Assembly (NCBI RefSeq): GCF_000374145.1
Contig: NZ_KB893653.1
Coordinates: forward strand, 319,495 to 383,494
Length of the DNA stretch: 64,000 nt
Direction: 5' to 3'
Source of the DNA: Neomegalonema perideroedes DSM 15528
GTDB taxonomy: Bacteria; Pseudomonadota; Alphaproteobacteria; Rhodobacterales; Rhodobacteraceae
This document shows positions 8,544 through 17,235 of the stretch, piece after piece. The notes under the pieces were generated by a model that saw only the letters and a program-made list of their open reading frames with translations, ran no database searches and was not told the origin of the DNA. Within the stretch, counting starts at the first letter, position 1. Every line of letters begins with the position of its first letter. The translations under genes were made by a program, and so were the position numbers.

Positions 8544-8963
8544 ATGCGTCACGGCCATGGCTACCGCAAGCTCAACCGCACCCATTCGCATCGTCAGCAT
8601 ATGCTGGCCAATATGGCGATCGCGCTGATCGACCATGAGCAGATCAAGACGACCCTGCCCAAGGCGAAGGAGCTTCGCCCCTATGTCGAGAAGCTCGTCA
8701 CCCTGAGCCGTCGCGGCGATCTGCATTCCCGCCGCCTTCTGGCCGCCCGTCTGCGCCATGACGCCCCGGCGAAGAAGCTGATCGAGGTGCTCGGCCCCCG
8801 TTACGCCGGTCGTCCAGGCGGCTACGTGCGCATTCTGAAGGCGGGCTTCCGCTATGGCGACATGGCCCCGATGGCCATCGTCGAATTCGTGGACCGCGAC
8901 GTGAACGCCAAGGGCGCCGACGCCCGCGCCCGCGCCGCCGCCGAGGAAGCCGCCGAGGCGTAA
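8544..8963 (+). CDS. rplQ: 50S ribosomal protein L17
   Basis: L17 lies near the peptide exit tunnel. It has 139 residues with the hallmark [34 protein letters not shown]-type start ([12 protein letters not shown]...L.NM). The central [18 protein letters not shown] and [26 protein letters not shown] are also diagnostic. The Ala-rich tail is common in this class. The ribosome-binding site AAGGAGATCCCC gives the ATG. It closes the ribosomal cluster and is followed by an intrinsic terminator. Confidence 0.98.
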   Translation: MRHGHGYRKLNRTHSHRQHMLANMAIALIDHEQIKTTLPKAKELRPYVEKLVTLSRRGDLHSRRLLAARLRHDAPAKKLIEVLGPRYAGRPGGYVRILKAGFRYGDMAPMAIVEFVDRDVNAKGADARARAAAEEAAEA

Positions 8964-8992
8964 GCTTTTCGCGCGTTTCGAGAGATTTCCGG

Positions 8993-9024
8993 AAAGGGGC
9001 GGGCTTGCGGGTCCGCCCTTTTTC
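8993..9024 (+). terminator. Rho-independent terminator after rplQ
   Basis: The arms AAAGGGGCGGGC and GTCCGCCCTTT pair with one bulge and one wobble around a short loop and run directly into TTTTTCTTT. The T-tract and position about 30 bases after the rplQ stop make this the likely end of the ribosomal superoperon. Confidence 0.75.
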
Positions 9025-9129
9025 TTTCATGCGGAAGGCCCCGCGCGGAGGCTCCGCAAGTTTTCTCCGCGCAAACCACCGGGACGGGCCTGTGTCGCCC
9101 GGCTCCCGCTTAGAGCAAGGGAAACTCCC

Positions 9130-9705
9130 ATGCGGAATCTGACGGACAAGGCCGGAGGCGCGCGCGTCTCTCTGGCGCTCGGCGTTCTGGCGATGATGGT
9201 CGTCGTGGCCTCCTCGAACTTCCTCGTGACCAAGCCCATCGGCCAATGGCTGACCTGGGCGGCGCTGACCTATCCTTTCGCCTTCCTCGTCACCGACGTG
9301 ATGAACCGCCTGCATGGCCCGGCCATGGCGCGGCGGGTGATCTGGGCGGGCTTCGCCTGCGCGGTGGTCCTGTCGGTGGTTCTGGCGACGCCGCGCATCG
9401 CCTTCGCCTCCGGAACGGCCTTCCTCTGCGCGCAGCTTCTCGACGTGGGGGTGTTCAACCGTCTGCGCGAAGGCTCATGGTGGAAGGCGCCTCTGGCGGC
9501 TTCTCTGGCGGGGGGCGCGCTCGACAGCCTGCTCTTCTGGGTTCTCGCCTTCGCGGGCGCGACCGGCGAGGACGCCTTTCCCGGCTGGCCGCGCTACGGC
9601 CTCGCGGATTGGGGCGTGAAGATGCTGATCACCTTCGTGACGCTGATTCCCTTCCGGCTGCTGACGGCGGGCAAGATCGGCCCGCGTGAGGCGCGCCGGG
9701 TCTGA
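9130..9705 (+). CDS. Queuosine precursor transporter (VUT/YhhQ family)
   Basis: YhhQ-type proteins import 7-deazaguanine precursors (preQ0/preQ1 or queuine) for tRNA queuosine synthesis. The 191-residue protein is almost entirely hydrophobic, with about six membrane segments. It carries the family hallmarks NFLVTKPIG near residue 30, the TYPFAFLVTDVMNRLHG block and AQLLDVGVFNRLR. LDSLLFW... and the KMLITFVTLIPFRLL C-terminus also fit. It stands alone with its own terminator. No queuosine synthesis genes are in the window, so substrate choice within the family is inferred. Confidence 0.85.
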   Translation: MRNLTDKAGGARVSLALGVLAMMVVVASSNFLVTKPIGQWLTWAALTYPFAFLVTDVMNRLHGPAMARRVIWAGFACAVVLSVVLATPRIAFASGTAFLCAQLLDVGVFNRLREGSWWKAPLAASLAGGALDSLLFWVLAFAGATGEDAFPGWPRYGLADWGVKMLITFVTLIPFRLLTAGKIGPREARRV

Positions 9706-9733
9706 GGCTTCGCCCCTCACGCGAGAGAGATCG

Positions 9734-9767
9734 GCGAAAGCGCGGATTCTCCAAGCGCTTTCGCTTT
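9734..9767 (+). terminator. Rho-independent terminator after the VUT transporter
   Basis: A 10-bp perfect stem GCGAAAGCGC/GCGCTTTCGC (9734-9743 with 9755-9764) has an 11-base loop and is followed by TTTAT. It separates the transporter from the following ExbB-like gene. Confidence 0.6.
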
Positions 9768-9855
9768 ATGGCGCAGAATTCGCTTAACCCCGTCCCATTC
9801 TGAGGCTAGGGTTCTCCCGCGAATTCTCGGAAGCTGGGCGCGAGGTCGGTCGAAG

Positions 9856-11025
9856 ATGGTGGAGGAGGCTCAACGCCGCCGTTGGGCGGCGGTCACGCCG
9901 GAGATGACGCGGCCCACTCTGACCCTGATCCTGATGATCGCCTTCCTCATCATGATCGGCGTGATCGGCTGGCTGGTCCATGGACGGATCGCGCAGATCT
10001 TCGCAGCCCATCTTTATCTGAACATCTTCATCTTCTCGGTCTTTCTGATCGGCGTGGCCTATGTCTTCTGGCAGGTGTTGCGGCTGTTCCGGAGCGTCGA
10101 GTGGATGGAGGCCTTCCTCGCCGAGCGCCCCGGCTTCGACCTCATCGAGCCGCCGCCGCTTCTGGCCTCCATGGCGGCGCTCCTGCGCGAACGCGAGAAC
10201 CGCCGCCGCCTCAGCGCCTTCACGGTGCGGACGATCCTCGATTCGGTGGGGACGCGGCTGGACGAAAGCCGCGATTTCGGCCGCTATATCGCGGGCGCCC
10301 TGATCTTCCTCGGCCTTTTAGGCACTTTCTGGGGCCTCTCGCGGACGGTGCCCGCCGTGGTGGACACCATCCGCAGCCTCGCGCCCGAGCCCGGCGACGA
10401 CGGAACCGCCGTCTTCGGGCGTCTGGTGACCGGGCTTGAGGAGCAGTTGGGCGGCATGGGCACGGCCTTCGCGGCGGCGCTGCTCGGCCTGACGGGCTCG
10501 CTGATCGTGGGCTTCCTCGACATCCTCGCCGGAAGGGCGCAGAACCGCTTTTATCAGGAGTTCGAAGAGGCGCTTTCGGGCATCGCCGACGTCAGCCGCA
10601 ACGACGAAGGCGTGCTCGGCAGGCTCGCGCCCTTGCTGGAGCGCAATTCGGAATCTCTGGAGCGTCTGGCCCATGCGCTGATCGAAGGCGAGGCGATCCG
10701 CAATCAGAGCATGGCGCGGCTGGACCACGCCGCGCGGAATCTCGATCTTCTGGCCGAACGCTTTTCGGCGGCCGAAACCACGGTTTCGCGGCTGCTCGAT
10801 TCGCAAAACGCCCTCGGGACGGTGCTGCGCGAGGCTTCGGCCCGCAATCGGGGCGTGCTCGGCGGCATGGACGAGGCCACCCGCGCCCATATCCGCAATC
10901 TCGACACGCAGATTCTCCGTCTCACGGAGGAGGTCGCCGCCGGACGTCAGGACGCGGTGGCCGAATTGCGCGCCGAACTCAAGCAGCTGACCCGCGCCGT
11001 TCAGGCGCTCGGCGGCGGCTCCTGA
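9856..11025 (+). CDS. MotA/TolQ/ExbB-like proton-channel protein with coiled-coil tail
   Basis: Members of this superfamily form the pentameric ion-conducting stator of rotary envelope machines. The 389-residue protein has membrane segments at about 21-46, 50-73, 144-166 and 198-226. The last two carry the family signature GLLGTFWGLSRT and GMGTAFAAALLGLTGS. A 160-residue helical, heptad-like cytoplasmic tail follows. It is 18 bases upstream of a MotB/OmpA-like partner, so the two form one unit. The tail is much longer than in TolQ or ExbB. No flagellar or tol genes adjoin, so the process driven is unknown. Confidence 0.8.
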   Translation: MVEEAQRRRWAAVTPEMTRPTLTLILMIAFLIMIGVIGWLVHGRIAQIFAAHLYLNIFIFSVFLIGVAYVFWQVLRLFRSVEWMEAFLAERPGFDLIEPPPLLASMAALLRERENRRRLSAFTVRTILDSVGTRLDESRDFGRYIAGALIFLGLLGTFWGLSRTVPAVVDTIRSLAPEPGDDGTAVFGRLVTGLEEQLGGMGTAFAAALLGLTGSLIVGFLDILAGRAQNRFYQEFEEALSGIADVSRNDEGVLGRLAPLLERNSESLERLAHALIEGEAIRNQSMARLDHAARNLDLLAERFSAAETTVSRLLDSQNALGTVLREASARNRGVLGGMDEATRAHIRNLDTQILRLTEEVAAGRQDAVAELRAELKQLTRAVQALGGGS

Positions 11026-11043
11026 CGAGCGGAGGCTCAGGCC

Positions 11044-12327
11044 ATGGCGCTCGGGCGCAGAAGGCGGGACGACGGCGGCGTGACGCGGGACATCTGGCCC
11101 GCCTTCGTGGACGTCATGACCTCGCTTTTGCTGGTGCTGATGTTCGTGCTGTCGATCTTCATGCTGATGCAGCATTTCTCCAGCCAGACCATCGCCGATC
11201 AATCGAAAAATCTGGAGGCCCAGCGCGCCGCTCTGGCGGCTCAAGAGGAATCTCTGGAGGACGCCCGCGGCGAGGTGGAGCAGAAAACCCTCGCCCTGAG
11301 CGACCTCTCCGCGCAGCTCGACGCTCTCGCCCGCAGCCTCGCGCTGGAGCAGGATCAGAGCGGGCGGCTTCAGGATTCTCAGGCGCAGCTGACCTCCTCG
11401 CTCTTCGGCCTTCAGAACGAGCGCGACCGCCTCGCCTCCACGCTGAACCTCACCGAACAGCAGCGCGCCGATCTGGAGCGCGACGCCGCCGCCCTCTCGC
11501 TGGAGCTTGAGGCTCAGCGCCGCCGCGCCGAAGAGACTCTGACCCTGCTCGCCGCCGCCGAAGCCGCCCGCGCCTCTCTGGAGACCGACGCCGCCCGCGA
11601 ACGCGCCGAGGCCATGACCGAGACCGAGCGCAACGCCGCCTTGCTGGCTCTGGCGCAATCGCAGCTGGCCGATCAGGAGGCGTTGAACCTTGAGGACCGC
11701 CGTCAGGTGGAGCTTCTGAATCAGCAATTAAGGGCGCTGCGGGCGCAAATGGCCTCGGTGGCCGTGGCGCTCGACGCCGTGGAGGCCGACGGCGAGACCC
11801 CGGAGGCCCGCATCGCCGATCTCGGGGCGCGGCTGAACGTGGCTCTGGCGGATAAGGTGGACGAGCTGACGCGCTATCGCTCGGAGTTCTTCGGCCGCGT
11901 CCGCGAGGCCGTGGAGGGCCGCGAGGGCGTGCGGGTGGTGGGCGACCGCTTCGTCTTTCAATCCGAGGTGCTGTTTCCCGTGGGTTCGGCGGATCTCGGC
12001 GAGGCGGGCCGCGAGGAGATCGCTAAGGTGGCGGAGATCCTCAAGGGGGTTTCGGAGGCCATTCCCGCCGAAGTGCCTTGGGTCTTGCGCGTGGACGGCC
12101 ATACCGACCGCCGCCCCATCGCCGCCGGCGCCCGCTATGCGGATAACTGGGAGTTGTCTCAGGCGCGGGCCTTGTCGGTGGCGCGCTTCCTCATCGACGA
12201 AGAGGGCTTTCCGGCGGATCGCGTCGCGGCGACGGGATTCGGCGAATTCCAGCCCCTCGACGACGGCGATGGTCCGGCGGCCTTCGCCCGCAATCGCCGC
12301 ATCGAACTGAAGCTCACCGAACGCTGA
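11044..12327 (+). CDS. MotB-like OmpA-domain protein with long coiled coil
   Basis: This is the predicted partner of the ExbB-like protein. One N-terminal membrane helix (about 16-40) contains Asp23 in FVDVMTSLLLVL, the position of the proton-binding aspartate in MotB/ExbD/TolR. About 200 residues of Glu/Ala/Leu/Gln coiled coil (about 48-245) span the periplasm. A C-terminal OmpA-type peptidoglycan-binding domain (about 300-425) has VDGHTDRRP, NWELSQARA and ARNRRIELKL. The 427-residue length exceeds MotB because of the coiled coil. It overlaps no neighbour; the next gene starts 10 bases later. Confidence 0.82.
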   Translation: MALGRRRRDDGGVTRDIWPAFVDVMTSLLLVLMFVLSIFMLMQHFSSQTIADQSKNLEAQRAALAAQEESLEDARGEVEQKTLALSDLSAQLDALARSLALEQDQSGRLQDSQAQLTSSLFGLQNERDRLASTLNLTEQQRADLERDAAALSLELEAQRRRAEETLTLLAAAEAARASLETDAARERAEAMTETERNAALLALAQSQLADQEALNLEDRRQVELLNQQLRALRAQMASVAVALDAVEADGETPEARIADLGARLNVALADKVDELTRYRSEFFGRVREAVEGREGVRVVGDRFVFQSEVLFPVGSADLGEAGREEIAKVAEILKGVSEAIPAEVPWVLRVDGHTDRRPIAAGARYADNWELSQARALSVARFLIDEEGFPADRVAATGFGEFQPLDDGDGPAAFARNRRIELKLTER

Positions 12328-12336
12328 GAGGCGCAT

Positions 12337-13122
12337 ATGGCCGCGACGAGACTTCCGCCCGTTCCGGGGCCCCCCGTTCTGGGGCCTGAGGATCCGGCTT
12401 TCGAGATCGTCAATCCGGAGGGCGATCCGGGGATTCTGCTCCTCTGCGACCATGCGTCCAACGCGGTTCCGGAGGAATTCGGGACTCTCGGCTTGCCGCC
12501 CGAGGAGTTCCGCCGCCACACCGCCTATGACATCGGCGCGCGGGGCGCGACGCTCGCCCTCGCGGAGCTTCTGAACGCCCCTGCGGTCCTCTCGCGGTTT
12601 TCGCGTCTGCTGATCGACCCCAACCGCGGCGACGACGATCCGACTCTGGTGCGCAAGATCTCCGACGGCGCGATCATTCCCGGCAATCGCCACGCCGACG
12701 CCGCCGAAGTCGCGCGGCGCCGCGCGCGCTGGATGACGCCCTATCACGACGCGATCACGGCGCGCATCGAGGCGGCTTTGGCGCAGGGCGTCCAGCCGAA
12801 GCTGCTCTCCATCCACAGCTTCACGCCGCGCATGGCTCTGGGGCCGCCGCGGCCTTGGCATATCGGGGTTCTCTGGGATCACGACGACGGGCGTCTGGCC
12901 TTGCCGCTGATGAATTCCCTCGCCCGCGAGCCGGATCTCGTGGTGGGCGACAACGAGCCCTATTCCGGCGCTTTGAAGGGAGACACCATGTGGCGCCATG
13001 GGCTTCAGCGCGGATTGCCGCATGTGCTGGTCGAATATCGTCAGGATCTCATCGGCGAGGCGGCGGGCGAAAGGCTGTGGGCCGAAAGGCTCGCGCCGCA
13101 TTTTCGGGAGCTCATTTCCTAA
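12337..13122 (+). CDS. N-formylglutamate amidohydrolase family protein
   Basis: HutG-type enzymes hydrolyse N-formyl-L-glutamate to glutamate and formate, the last step of one histidine-degradation route; many family members lack a tested substrate. The 261-residue protein shows LLCDHASNAVPEEFG near residue 40 (Asp-His metal-binding type), HTAYDIGARG, RLLIDPNRGDDDP and LLSIHSFTP. GDNEPYS and a C-terminal VLVEYRQDLI segment complete the family pattern. No other hut gene is nearby. It follows the motor pair by 10 bases and may be co-transcribed, an association I cannot explain. Confidence 0.82.
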   Translation: MAATRLPPVPGPPVLGPEDPAFEIVNPEGDPGILLLCDHASNAVPEEFGTLGLPPEEFRRHTAYDIGARGATLALAELLNAPAVLSRFSRLLIDPNRGDDDPTLVRKISDGAIIPGNRHADAAEVARRRARWMTPYHDAITARIEAALAQGVQPKLLSIHSFTPRMALGPPRPWHIGVLWDHDDGRLALPLMNSLAREPDLVVGDNEPYSGALKGDTMWRHGLQRGLPHVLVEYRQDLIGEAAGERLWAERLAPHFRELIS

Positions 13123-13124
13123 AA

Positions 13125-13145
13125 GTATGATTTTATAGATCATAC
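13125..13145. promoter_or_regulatory. Perfect inverted repeat, operator-like
   Basis: GTATGAT and ATCATAC (13125-13131, 13139-13145) flank TTTATAG in an AT-rich patch directly after the amidohydrolase stop, about 80 bases before the DUF1232 gene. TATAGAT inside it could be a -10 box. GntR-family operators often have this GTATGAT.ATCATAC shape, but no GntR regulator is in the window. Operator function is inference. Confidence 0.4.
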
Positions 13146-13222
13146 AACCTATGGAGAGCGTTTCTTCATCATTTCCCCTCAATTGTCGAAAGCGCGCCGA
13201 TTTTAAGCCCAGGAGGGGTGGA

Positions 13223-13567
13223 ATGAGCAAAGTGAACGGGATCGAAGTCCCTGAATATGACGAGAAAAGCTTTCTCGCGAAGGCGGCCTCCTGGGCGGGG
13301 TCCATGGGGAGGGAGGGTTTGACGAAGGCCTTCCTCGCCTATCATCTGGTGATGGATTCCCAGACGCCTCTGGCGGCGCGGGGCGTTCTGGCCGGAGCCC
13401 TCGCCTATTTCGTCCTGCCGATCGATTTGATTCCGGACGTGATTCCCGTGGTCGGCTTCACGGACGACGTCGCCGCGCTCGCCGCAGGGCTGGCGACCGC
13501 AGCCGCCTGCACCACCGAAGAGCATCGCAAAAAGGCGGCGGCCTCGGTCGCCAATCTGATCGGCTGA
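13223..13567 (+). CDS. DUF1232 (YkvA-like) small membrane protein
   Basis: The ATG at 13223 is preceded by AGGAGG at 13211-13216, giving 114 residues. The hallmark of the family is the hydrophobic block LAGALAYFVLPIDLIPDVIPVVGFTDDVAAL (the LP.DLIPD..P..G..DD pattern), present at about residues 67-95. Two short membrane segments flank it. DUF1232 proteins are widespread and functionally unassigned, with occasional links to envelope stress. It appears monocistronic, with a terminator at 13592-13617. Confidence 0.85.
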   Translation: MSKVNGIEVPEYDEKSFLAKAASWAGSMGREGLTKAFLAYHLVMDSQTPLAARGVLAGALAYFVLPIDLIPDVIPVVGFTDDVAALAAGLATAAACTTEEHRKKAAASVANLIG

Positions 13568-13591
13568 GGTCGGCGGCTCGCTTGAGGCTCA

Positions 13592-13617
13592 GGCCGCGCC
13601 TTTTCTGAGGCGCGGTC
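13592..13617. terminator. Bidirectional hairpin between converging genes
   Basis: A 10-bp stem GGCCGCGCCT/AGGCGCGGTC (one G-T wobble) with loop TTTCTG lies between the DUF1232 gene and the convergent secreted-protein gene. T-richness is weak on both strands, so termination is plausible but not certain. Confidence 0.45.
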
Positions 13618-13665
13618 TGAATACCGGGACGTCGCAGCGCCCGGCGCCGCGCTCCGGTCGGCGCG

Positions 13666-13977
13666 TCACTCGCAGGCGCCGACCTTGAAGACCTCGTAAT
13701 CCACCCGGCCGACCATGCCCTCGGGCATGGGCAGAGCGCGGATCTCCACCGTCACGGCGCAATCTCCGGCGCGGATGCGCCATTCCGGATTCCCCTCCGC
13801 ATTGCGCCCCAGCGATTCGACGCCCTCGACGGGCGCGCCCTTCACCGCGTCATAGACCGCGCCGTCCTCCAGAATGGTCTGGATCTGATGGGCGCCGTCA
13901 TAGAAGGGGGGCAGGGCCGCAAGGGCGGAGCCCGCCGCGAGGAGAAGGCCGGAGGCGAGGGCGACGGCGATTTTCAT
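13666..13977 (-). CDS. Small secreted protein of unknown function
   Basis: 103 residues starting MKIAVALASGLLLAAGSALA, a clear Sec signal peptide with an ALA-type cleavage site near residue 20-22. The mature part (LPPFYDGAHQIQTILEDGAVYDAVKGAPVEG...) ends with a terminal cysteine-containing VFKVGACE. Two cysteines in the mature part could form a disulfide. I do not recognise a domain. I chose the start at 13977 because upstream extensions read into the suhB-like gene and lack a signal. It lies 71 bases downstream of the suhB-like gene on the same strand, possibly co-transcribed. Confidence 0.7.
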   Translation of the reverse strand: MKIAVALASGLLLAAGSALAALPPFYDGAHQIQTILEDGAVYDAVKGAPVEGVESLGRNAEGNPEWRIRAGDCAVTVEIRALPMPEGMVGRVDYEVFKVGACE

Positions 13978-14048
13978 GGCGGAAATCCTCAAATTCAGAA
14001 CGAGGACGCCCTCCCGATCCCTGAAGATCGGAAGAGGCCTCTGAAGAT

Positions 14049-14834
14049 TCAGATCAAGTGCTCGCGGATCTTCTCGAAGAGGTCCGGCGTTCCCGCCGCC
14101 ACCCAGCCGCTGGCGAGCGGATCGTCTCCGCCCGAGAGATCGGCGAGGATTCCGCCCGCCTCGCGCACGAGCAGCAAGCCTGCGGCCATGTCCCAAGCGT
14201 TGATCTCGCGCTCCCAGAAGAAATCGAGGCGTCCGGCGGCCACATAGGCCAGATCCAGCGCCGCCGAGCCCATGCGCCGCAGGCCCGCCGTCTGAGGCAT
14301 GAGGCGGGTCAATTCGCGCGCCGTCTGGGGGAGGGTGTTCTTGGCGCCGAAGGGCACGCCCGTGCCGAGCAGCGCGCGGCTCAGGTCGCGGGTGGGCGCC
14401 ACGCGGATGCGCCGGTCGTTGAGCCAGGCGCCGCCGCCCTTCTCCGAGACGAAGAGGTCTTGTTTGGCGGGATCGTAGATCACTCCGGCGATGATCTCGC
14501 CTTTATGCTCCAGCGCGATGGAGACCGCCCAATGGGGAATGGCGCGCAGGAAATTCGTGGTGCCGTCCAGCGGATCGACGATCCAGCGGCGGGTTTCGTC
14601 CGCGCCCTTCTCCTCGCCGGTCTCCTCGCCGAGCCAGCCATAGGCCGGACGCGCCGTCATGAGGTCTTTTTTAATGCTGGCCTCGGCCTTGCGGTCGGCG
14701 GCGGAGACGAAATCTCCGGGGCCCTTCACCGAGGCCTGAAGATTCTCCAGCTCGGCGAAATCGCGCATCAGCCCGCGGCCCGCCTTGCGGGCGGCGTCGA
14801 CCATGATTTTCAGATTGGCGGATGGCGCGTACAT
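14049..14834 (-). CDS. Inositol monophosphatase family protein (SuhB-like)
   Basis: The family comprises Mg-dependent, lithium-sensitive sugar-phosphate phosphatases; bacterial SuhB also assists rRNA maturation. The 261-residue protein has the metal-site motifs LGEETG (residue about 70), the signature IVDPLDGTTNF (about 84-94) and the C-terminal INAWDMAAGLLLVREAGG. Length is normal. It lies upstream of the small secreted protein and about 44 bases downstream of smpB on the same strand. Natural substrate (inositol-1-P, or another sugar phosphate) cannot be told from sequence. Confidence 0.88.
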   Translation of the reverse strand: MYAPSANLKIMVDAARKAGRGLMRDFAELENLQASVKGPGDFVSAADRKAEASIKKDLMTARPAYGWLGEETGEEKGADETRRWIVDPLDGTTNFLRAIPHWAVSIALEHKGEIIAGVIYDPAKQDLFVSEKGGGAWLNDRRIRVAPTRDLSRALLGTGVPFGAKNTLPQTARELTRLMPQTAGLRRMGSAALDLAYVAAGRLDFFWEREINAWDMAAGLLLVREAGGILADLSGGDDPLASGWVAAGTPDLFEKIREHLI

Positions 14835-14878
14835 GAAGCCCCTGAGATGTCTGGAATGAAGATGGAGGGAAGGGGGCC

Positions 14879-15352
14879 TCAGCCCTTTTCGCGCAGAAGC
14901 CGCGATTTCTCGCGGTCCCAGTCGCGTTTCTTTTCGGTCTCGCGCTTATCGGCGGCCTTTTTGCCCTTGGCCACCCCGAGCAGCATTTTCGCGATGCCCC
15001 GGTCGTTGAAATAGACCTTGAGCGGAATCAGCGTCATGCCCTCGCGGTTGACCGCCTGCGCGAGCTTGGCGATCTCGCGCAGATGGAGCAGAAGGCGCCG
15101 CGGACGGCGCTCTTCATGGCCGAAGCGGTTGGCCTCGGCGTAGGCGGGGATATAGGCGTTGATCAGATTGATCTGGCCGTCCTTCGCCTCGGCGTAGGAA
15201 TCCGCGATGCTGGCCTGCCCGTTGCGCAAAGACTTCACCTCCGAGCCGAGCAGGATCATGCCCGCCTCGATGGTGTCCTCGATGGCGTAATGGTAGCGGG
15301 CCTTGCGGTTCTCCGCGACCACGCCGTCGCCGCGCTGCGCCTTGCGAGCCAT
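14879..15352 (-). CDS. smpB: SsrA-binding protein SmpB
   Basis: SmpB binds tmRNA and delivers it to stalled ribosomes for trans-translation. The 157 residues include the family blocks [53 protein letters not shown] and [12 protein letters not shown], followed by the basic C-terminal tail [20 protein letters not shown] that reads into the mRNA channel. The start lies 11 bases after the dapA stop, so dapA-smpB are co-transcribed. The tmRNA gene itself was not found in the window. Confidence 0.96.
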   Translation of the reverse strand: MARKAQRGDGVVAENRKARYHYAIEDTIEAGMILLGSEVKSLRNGQASIADSYAEAKDGQINLINAYIPAYAEANRFGHEERRPRRLLLHLREIAKLAQAVNREGMTLIPLKVYFNDRGIAKMLLGVAKGKKAADKRETEKKRDWDREKSRLLREKG

Positions 15353-15363
15353 TCAGCTTCCTC

Positions 15364-16269
15364 TCAGGCCGCGACGGCGTTGGTCAGGCCCGCATGGACC
15401 ATCGCCGCGCGGATCTGTTCGCGCGTGGCGGGGCCGAGGGGGACCAAAGGCAGGCGCTGCTCTTCGGAGATCAGGCCGAGCAGGGAGAGCGCGTATTTCG
15501 CGCCGCCCGGATTGGGCTCCACGAAAAGCGCCTTATGCAGAGGCATGAGCCGGTCCTGAATCGCGCGGGCGGCGGCGTAGTCGCCGCGCAGAGTGGCGGC
15601 CTGGAACTCCGCGCAGAGCCTCGGCGCGACGTTGGAGGTCACGGAGATGCAGCCGACGCCGCCATGGGCGTTGAAGCCGAGCGCCGTGGCGTCCTCGCCC
15701 GAAAGCTGGATGAAGTCCTCGCCGCAGGTCAGACGCTGCTCAGAAACGCGCTCGACTTTGCCGGTGGCGTCCTTCACCCCGACGATCCTCGGCAGCTTCG
15801 CCAGACGGCCCATGGTCTCGGGCGTCATGTCGACGATGCTGCGGCCGGGGATGTTGTAGATGAAGATCGGAATCTCGGCGGCGTCGTGCACGGCCTTGAA
15901 ATGCTGATAGAGGCCCTCTTGGGTGGGCTTGTTGTAATAGGGCGTGACGACCAGAGCCGCGTCGGCGCCGGTCTTGGCGGCGAACTTGGTCAGCCGCACG
16001 GCCTCGGCGGTGGAGTTGGAGCCCGCGCCCGCGACGATCTTCACGCGGCCCGCCGCCTGACGCGCCACGATCTCCACCACGCGCTCATGCTCGGCGTGGC
16101 TGAGGGTGGGGGTCTCGCCGGTGGTGCCCACGGGCACGAGGCCGGAAGAGCCCTCGGCGATCTGCCAGTCGACCAACTGTTTCAGCGCTTTCTCATCGAT
16201 CTCGCCGCCTTTGAAGGGCGTCACGAGCGCGGTGATGGAGCCTCTGAACATAGGAATGTCGCTGGACAT
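15364..16269 (-). CDS. dapA: 4-hydroxy-tetrahydrodipicolinate synthase
   Basis: DapA condenses pyruvate with aspartate semialdehyde, the committed step to diaminopimelate and lysine. The N-terminus [13 protein letters not shown] is followed by [14 protein letters not shown] (Thr-Thr active-site motif), [15 protein letters not shown] with the proton-relay Tyr, and [12 protein letters not shown] with the Schiff-base lysine. I place the start at 16269 ([10 protein letters not shown], 301 residues), preceded by AAGAAGG; a start at MFRG (16251) is also possible. lysA and argH in the window connect to the same amino-acid metabolism, but this gene is transcribed with smpB. Confidence 0.95.
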   Translation of the reverse strand: MSSDIPMFRGSITALVTPFKGGEIDEKALKQLVDWQIAEGSSGLVPVGTTGETPTLSHAEHERVVEIVARQAAGRVKIVAGAGSNSTAEAVRLTKFAAKTGADAALVVTPYYNKPTQEGLYQHFKAVHDAAEIPIFIYNIPGRSIVDMTPETMGRLAKLPRIVGVKDATGKVERVSEQRLTCGEDFIQLSGEDATALGFNAHGGVGCISVTSNVAPRLCAEFQAATLRGDYAAARAIQDRLMPLHKALFVEPNPGGAKYALSLLGLISEEQRLPLVPLGPATREQIRAAMVHAGLTNAVAA

Positions 16270-16396
16270 GGCCTTTCGCCTTCTTAAAAGCAAAACGCGC
16301 CCACTCCCGAATCACGAATCTCGTCTCGGGGGACGCCTCCGCAGCTTAAGATTCCGGGCGCTCGGGCGCAAGCCGCCGAATCGGCGGAGAAGCCCC

Positions 16397-17176
16397 TCAG
16401 GAGGCCCGCGCCGCCAAAGAGGCCGGAGCCGCCGTCTCGGGCGCGGCGTGGACGTGCAGCCCGCATTCCTTCTTGGCGTCGGCCTCCCACCACCAGCGCC
16501 CGGCGCGCTCCTCCTCGCCGAGGCGCAAAGCGCGGGTGCAGGGCTGGCAGCCGATGGAGGGGAAGCCCTGATCATGCAGGCGGTTATAGGGAATCCGCTC
16601 CAGCGCGACGTAATCGACCAGCCTCTGGCGCGGCCAGTCCAGCAGAGGGGCGGCCTTGATCAGGCCATGGGCTTCGTCCCATTCGACGAAATGGCCGCCG
16701 CGCCGCGCCTGCGACTGTTCGGCGCGCAGGCCCGTCACCCAGATTCCCGCCCCCGCCAGAGCCCGCCGCAGAGGCAGAACCTTGCGCGCCCCGCAGCAGG
16801 CCTGACGCGCCGCCGCCGATTCGCGAAAGCCGTAGGGCCCCTGCTCGGCGGTGAGGCGGGCGAGATCCTCGGCGGCGGGGTGGAAGACCTCGACGCGGAT
16901 CCCATAGCGCGATTCCGTCTCGGCCCAGACCTCGTAGGTCTCGGGAAAGAGCCGCCCGGTGTCGAGGGTGCGCAGCCGGATCGCCGCGCCGGAATCGACG
17001 ATGGCGTGAGTCAGCGCCTGATCCTCAAGGCCGAAGCTGGTGGTGAAGACGGCTTCTCCGCCCGCCTCGCGGGCGGCCTCGGCGAGGCGCCTCAGCCGGG
17101 CGCCGAGGCCGATGGAGTCGAAGCCGCGCGCCAGCGACTCGAGACGGGAGATAGGGGCTTCGCTCAACGCCGTCAT
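16397..17176 (-). CDS. cysH: Phosphoadenylyl/adenylyl-sulfate reductase with Fe-S motif
   Basis: CysH reduces activated sulfate (APS or PAPS) to sulfite in assimilation. The start ATG at 17176 (MTALSEAPISR) gives 259 residues. The nucleotide-binding TTSFGLEDQALTH and LDTGRLFPETYE motifs are intact. The CC pair near residue 126 (ARQACCGARK) and CQPC near 211 match the CC...CxxC ligands of the [4Fe-4S] cluster in APS-type reductases. The catalytic KECGLH lies near 236. The cluster motif favours APS as substrate, but PAPS is not excluded. Divergent from cysB, separated by 94 bases. Confidence 0.93.
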   Translation of the reverse strand: MTALSEAPISRLESLARGFDSIGLGARLRRLAEAAREAGGEAVFTTSFGLEDQALTHAIVDSGAAIRLRTLDTGRLFPETYEVWAETESRYGIRVEVFHPAAEDLARLTAEQGPYGFRESAAARQACCGARKVLPLRRALAGAGIWVTGLRAEQSQARRGGHFVEWDEAHGLIKAAPLLDWPRQRLVDYVALERIPYNRLHDQGFPSIGCQPCTRALRLGEEERAGRWWWEADAKKECGLHVHAAPETAAPASLAARAS

Positions 17177-17235
17177 AGCCGGACCTGATTCTGCTGGGGG
17201 GCTGCGGTCCGCGCAGCTTAGGATGCGCGGATCAT

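Noticed and set aside
9856-12327. Zorya-type anti-phage system
   Set aside because: Only the MotA/MotB-like pair is present; no ZorC, ZorD or ZorE homologue lies next to it. Similarity in layout alone is not enough.
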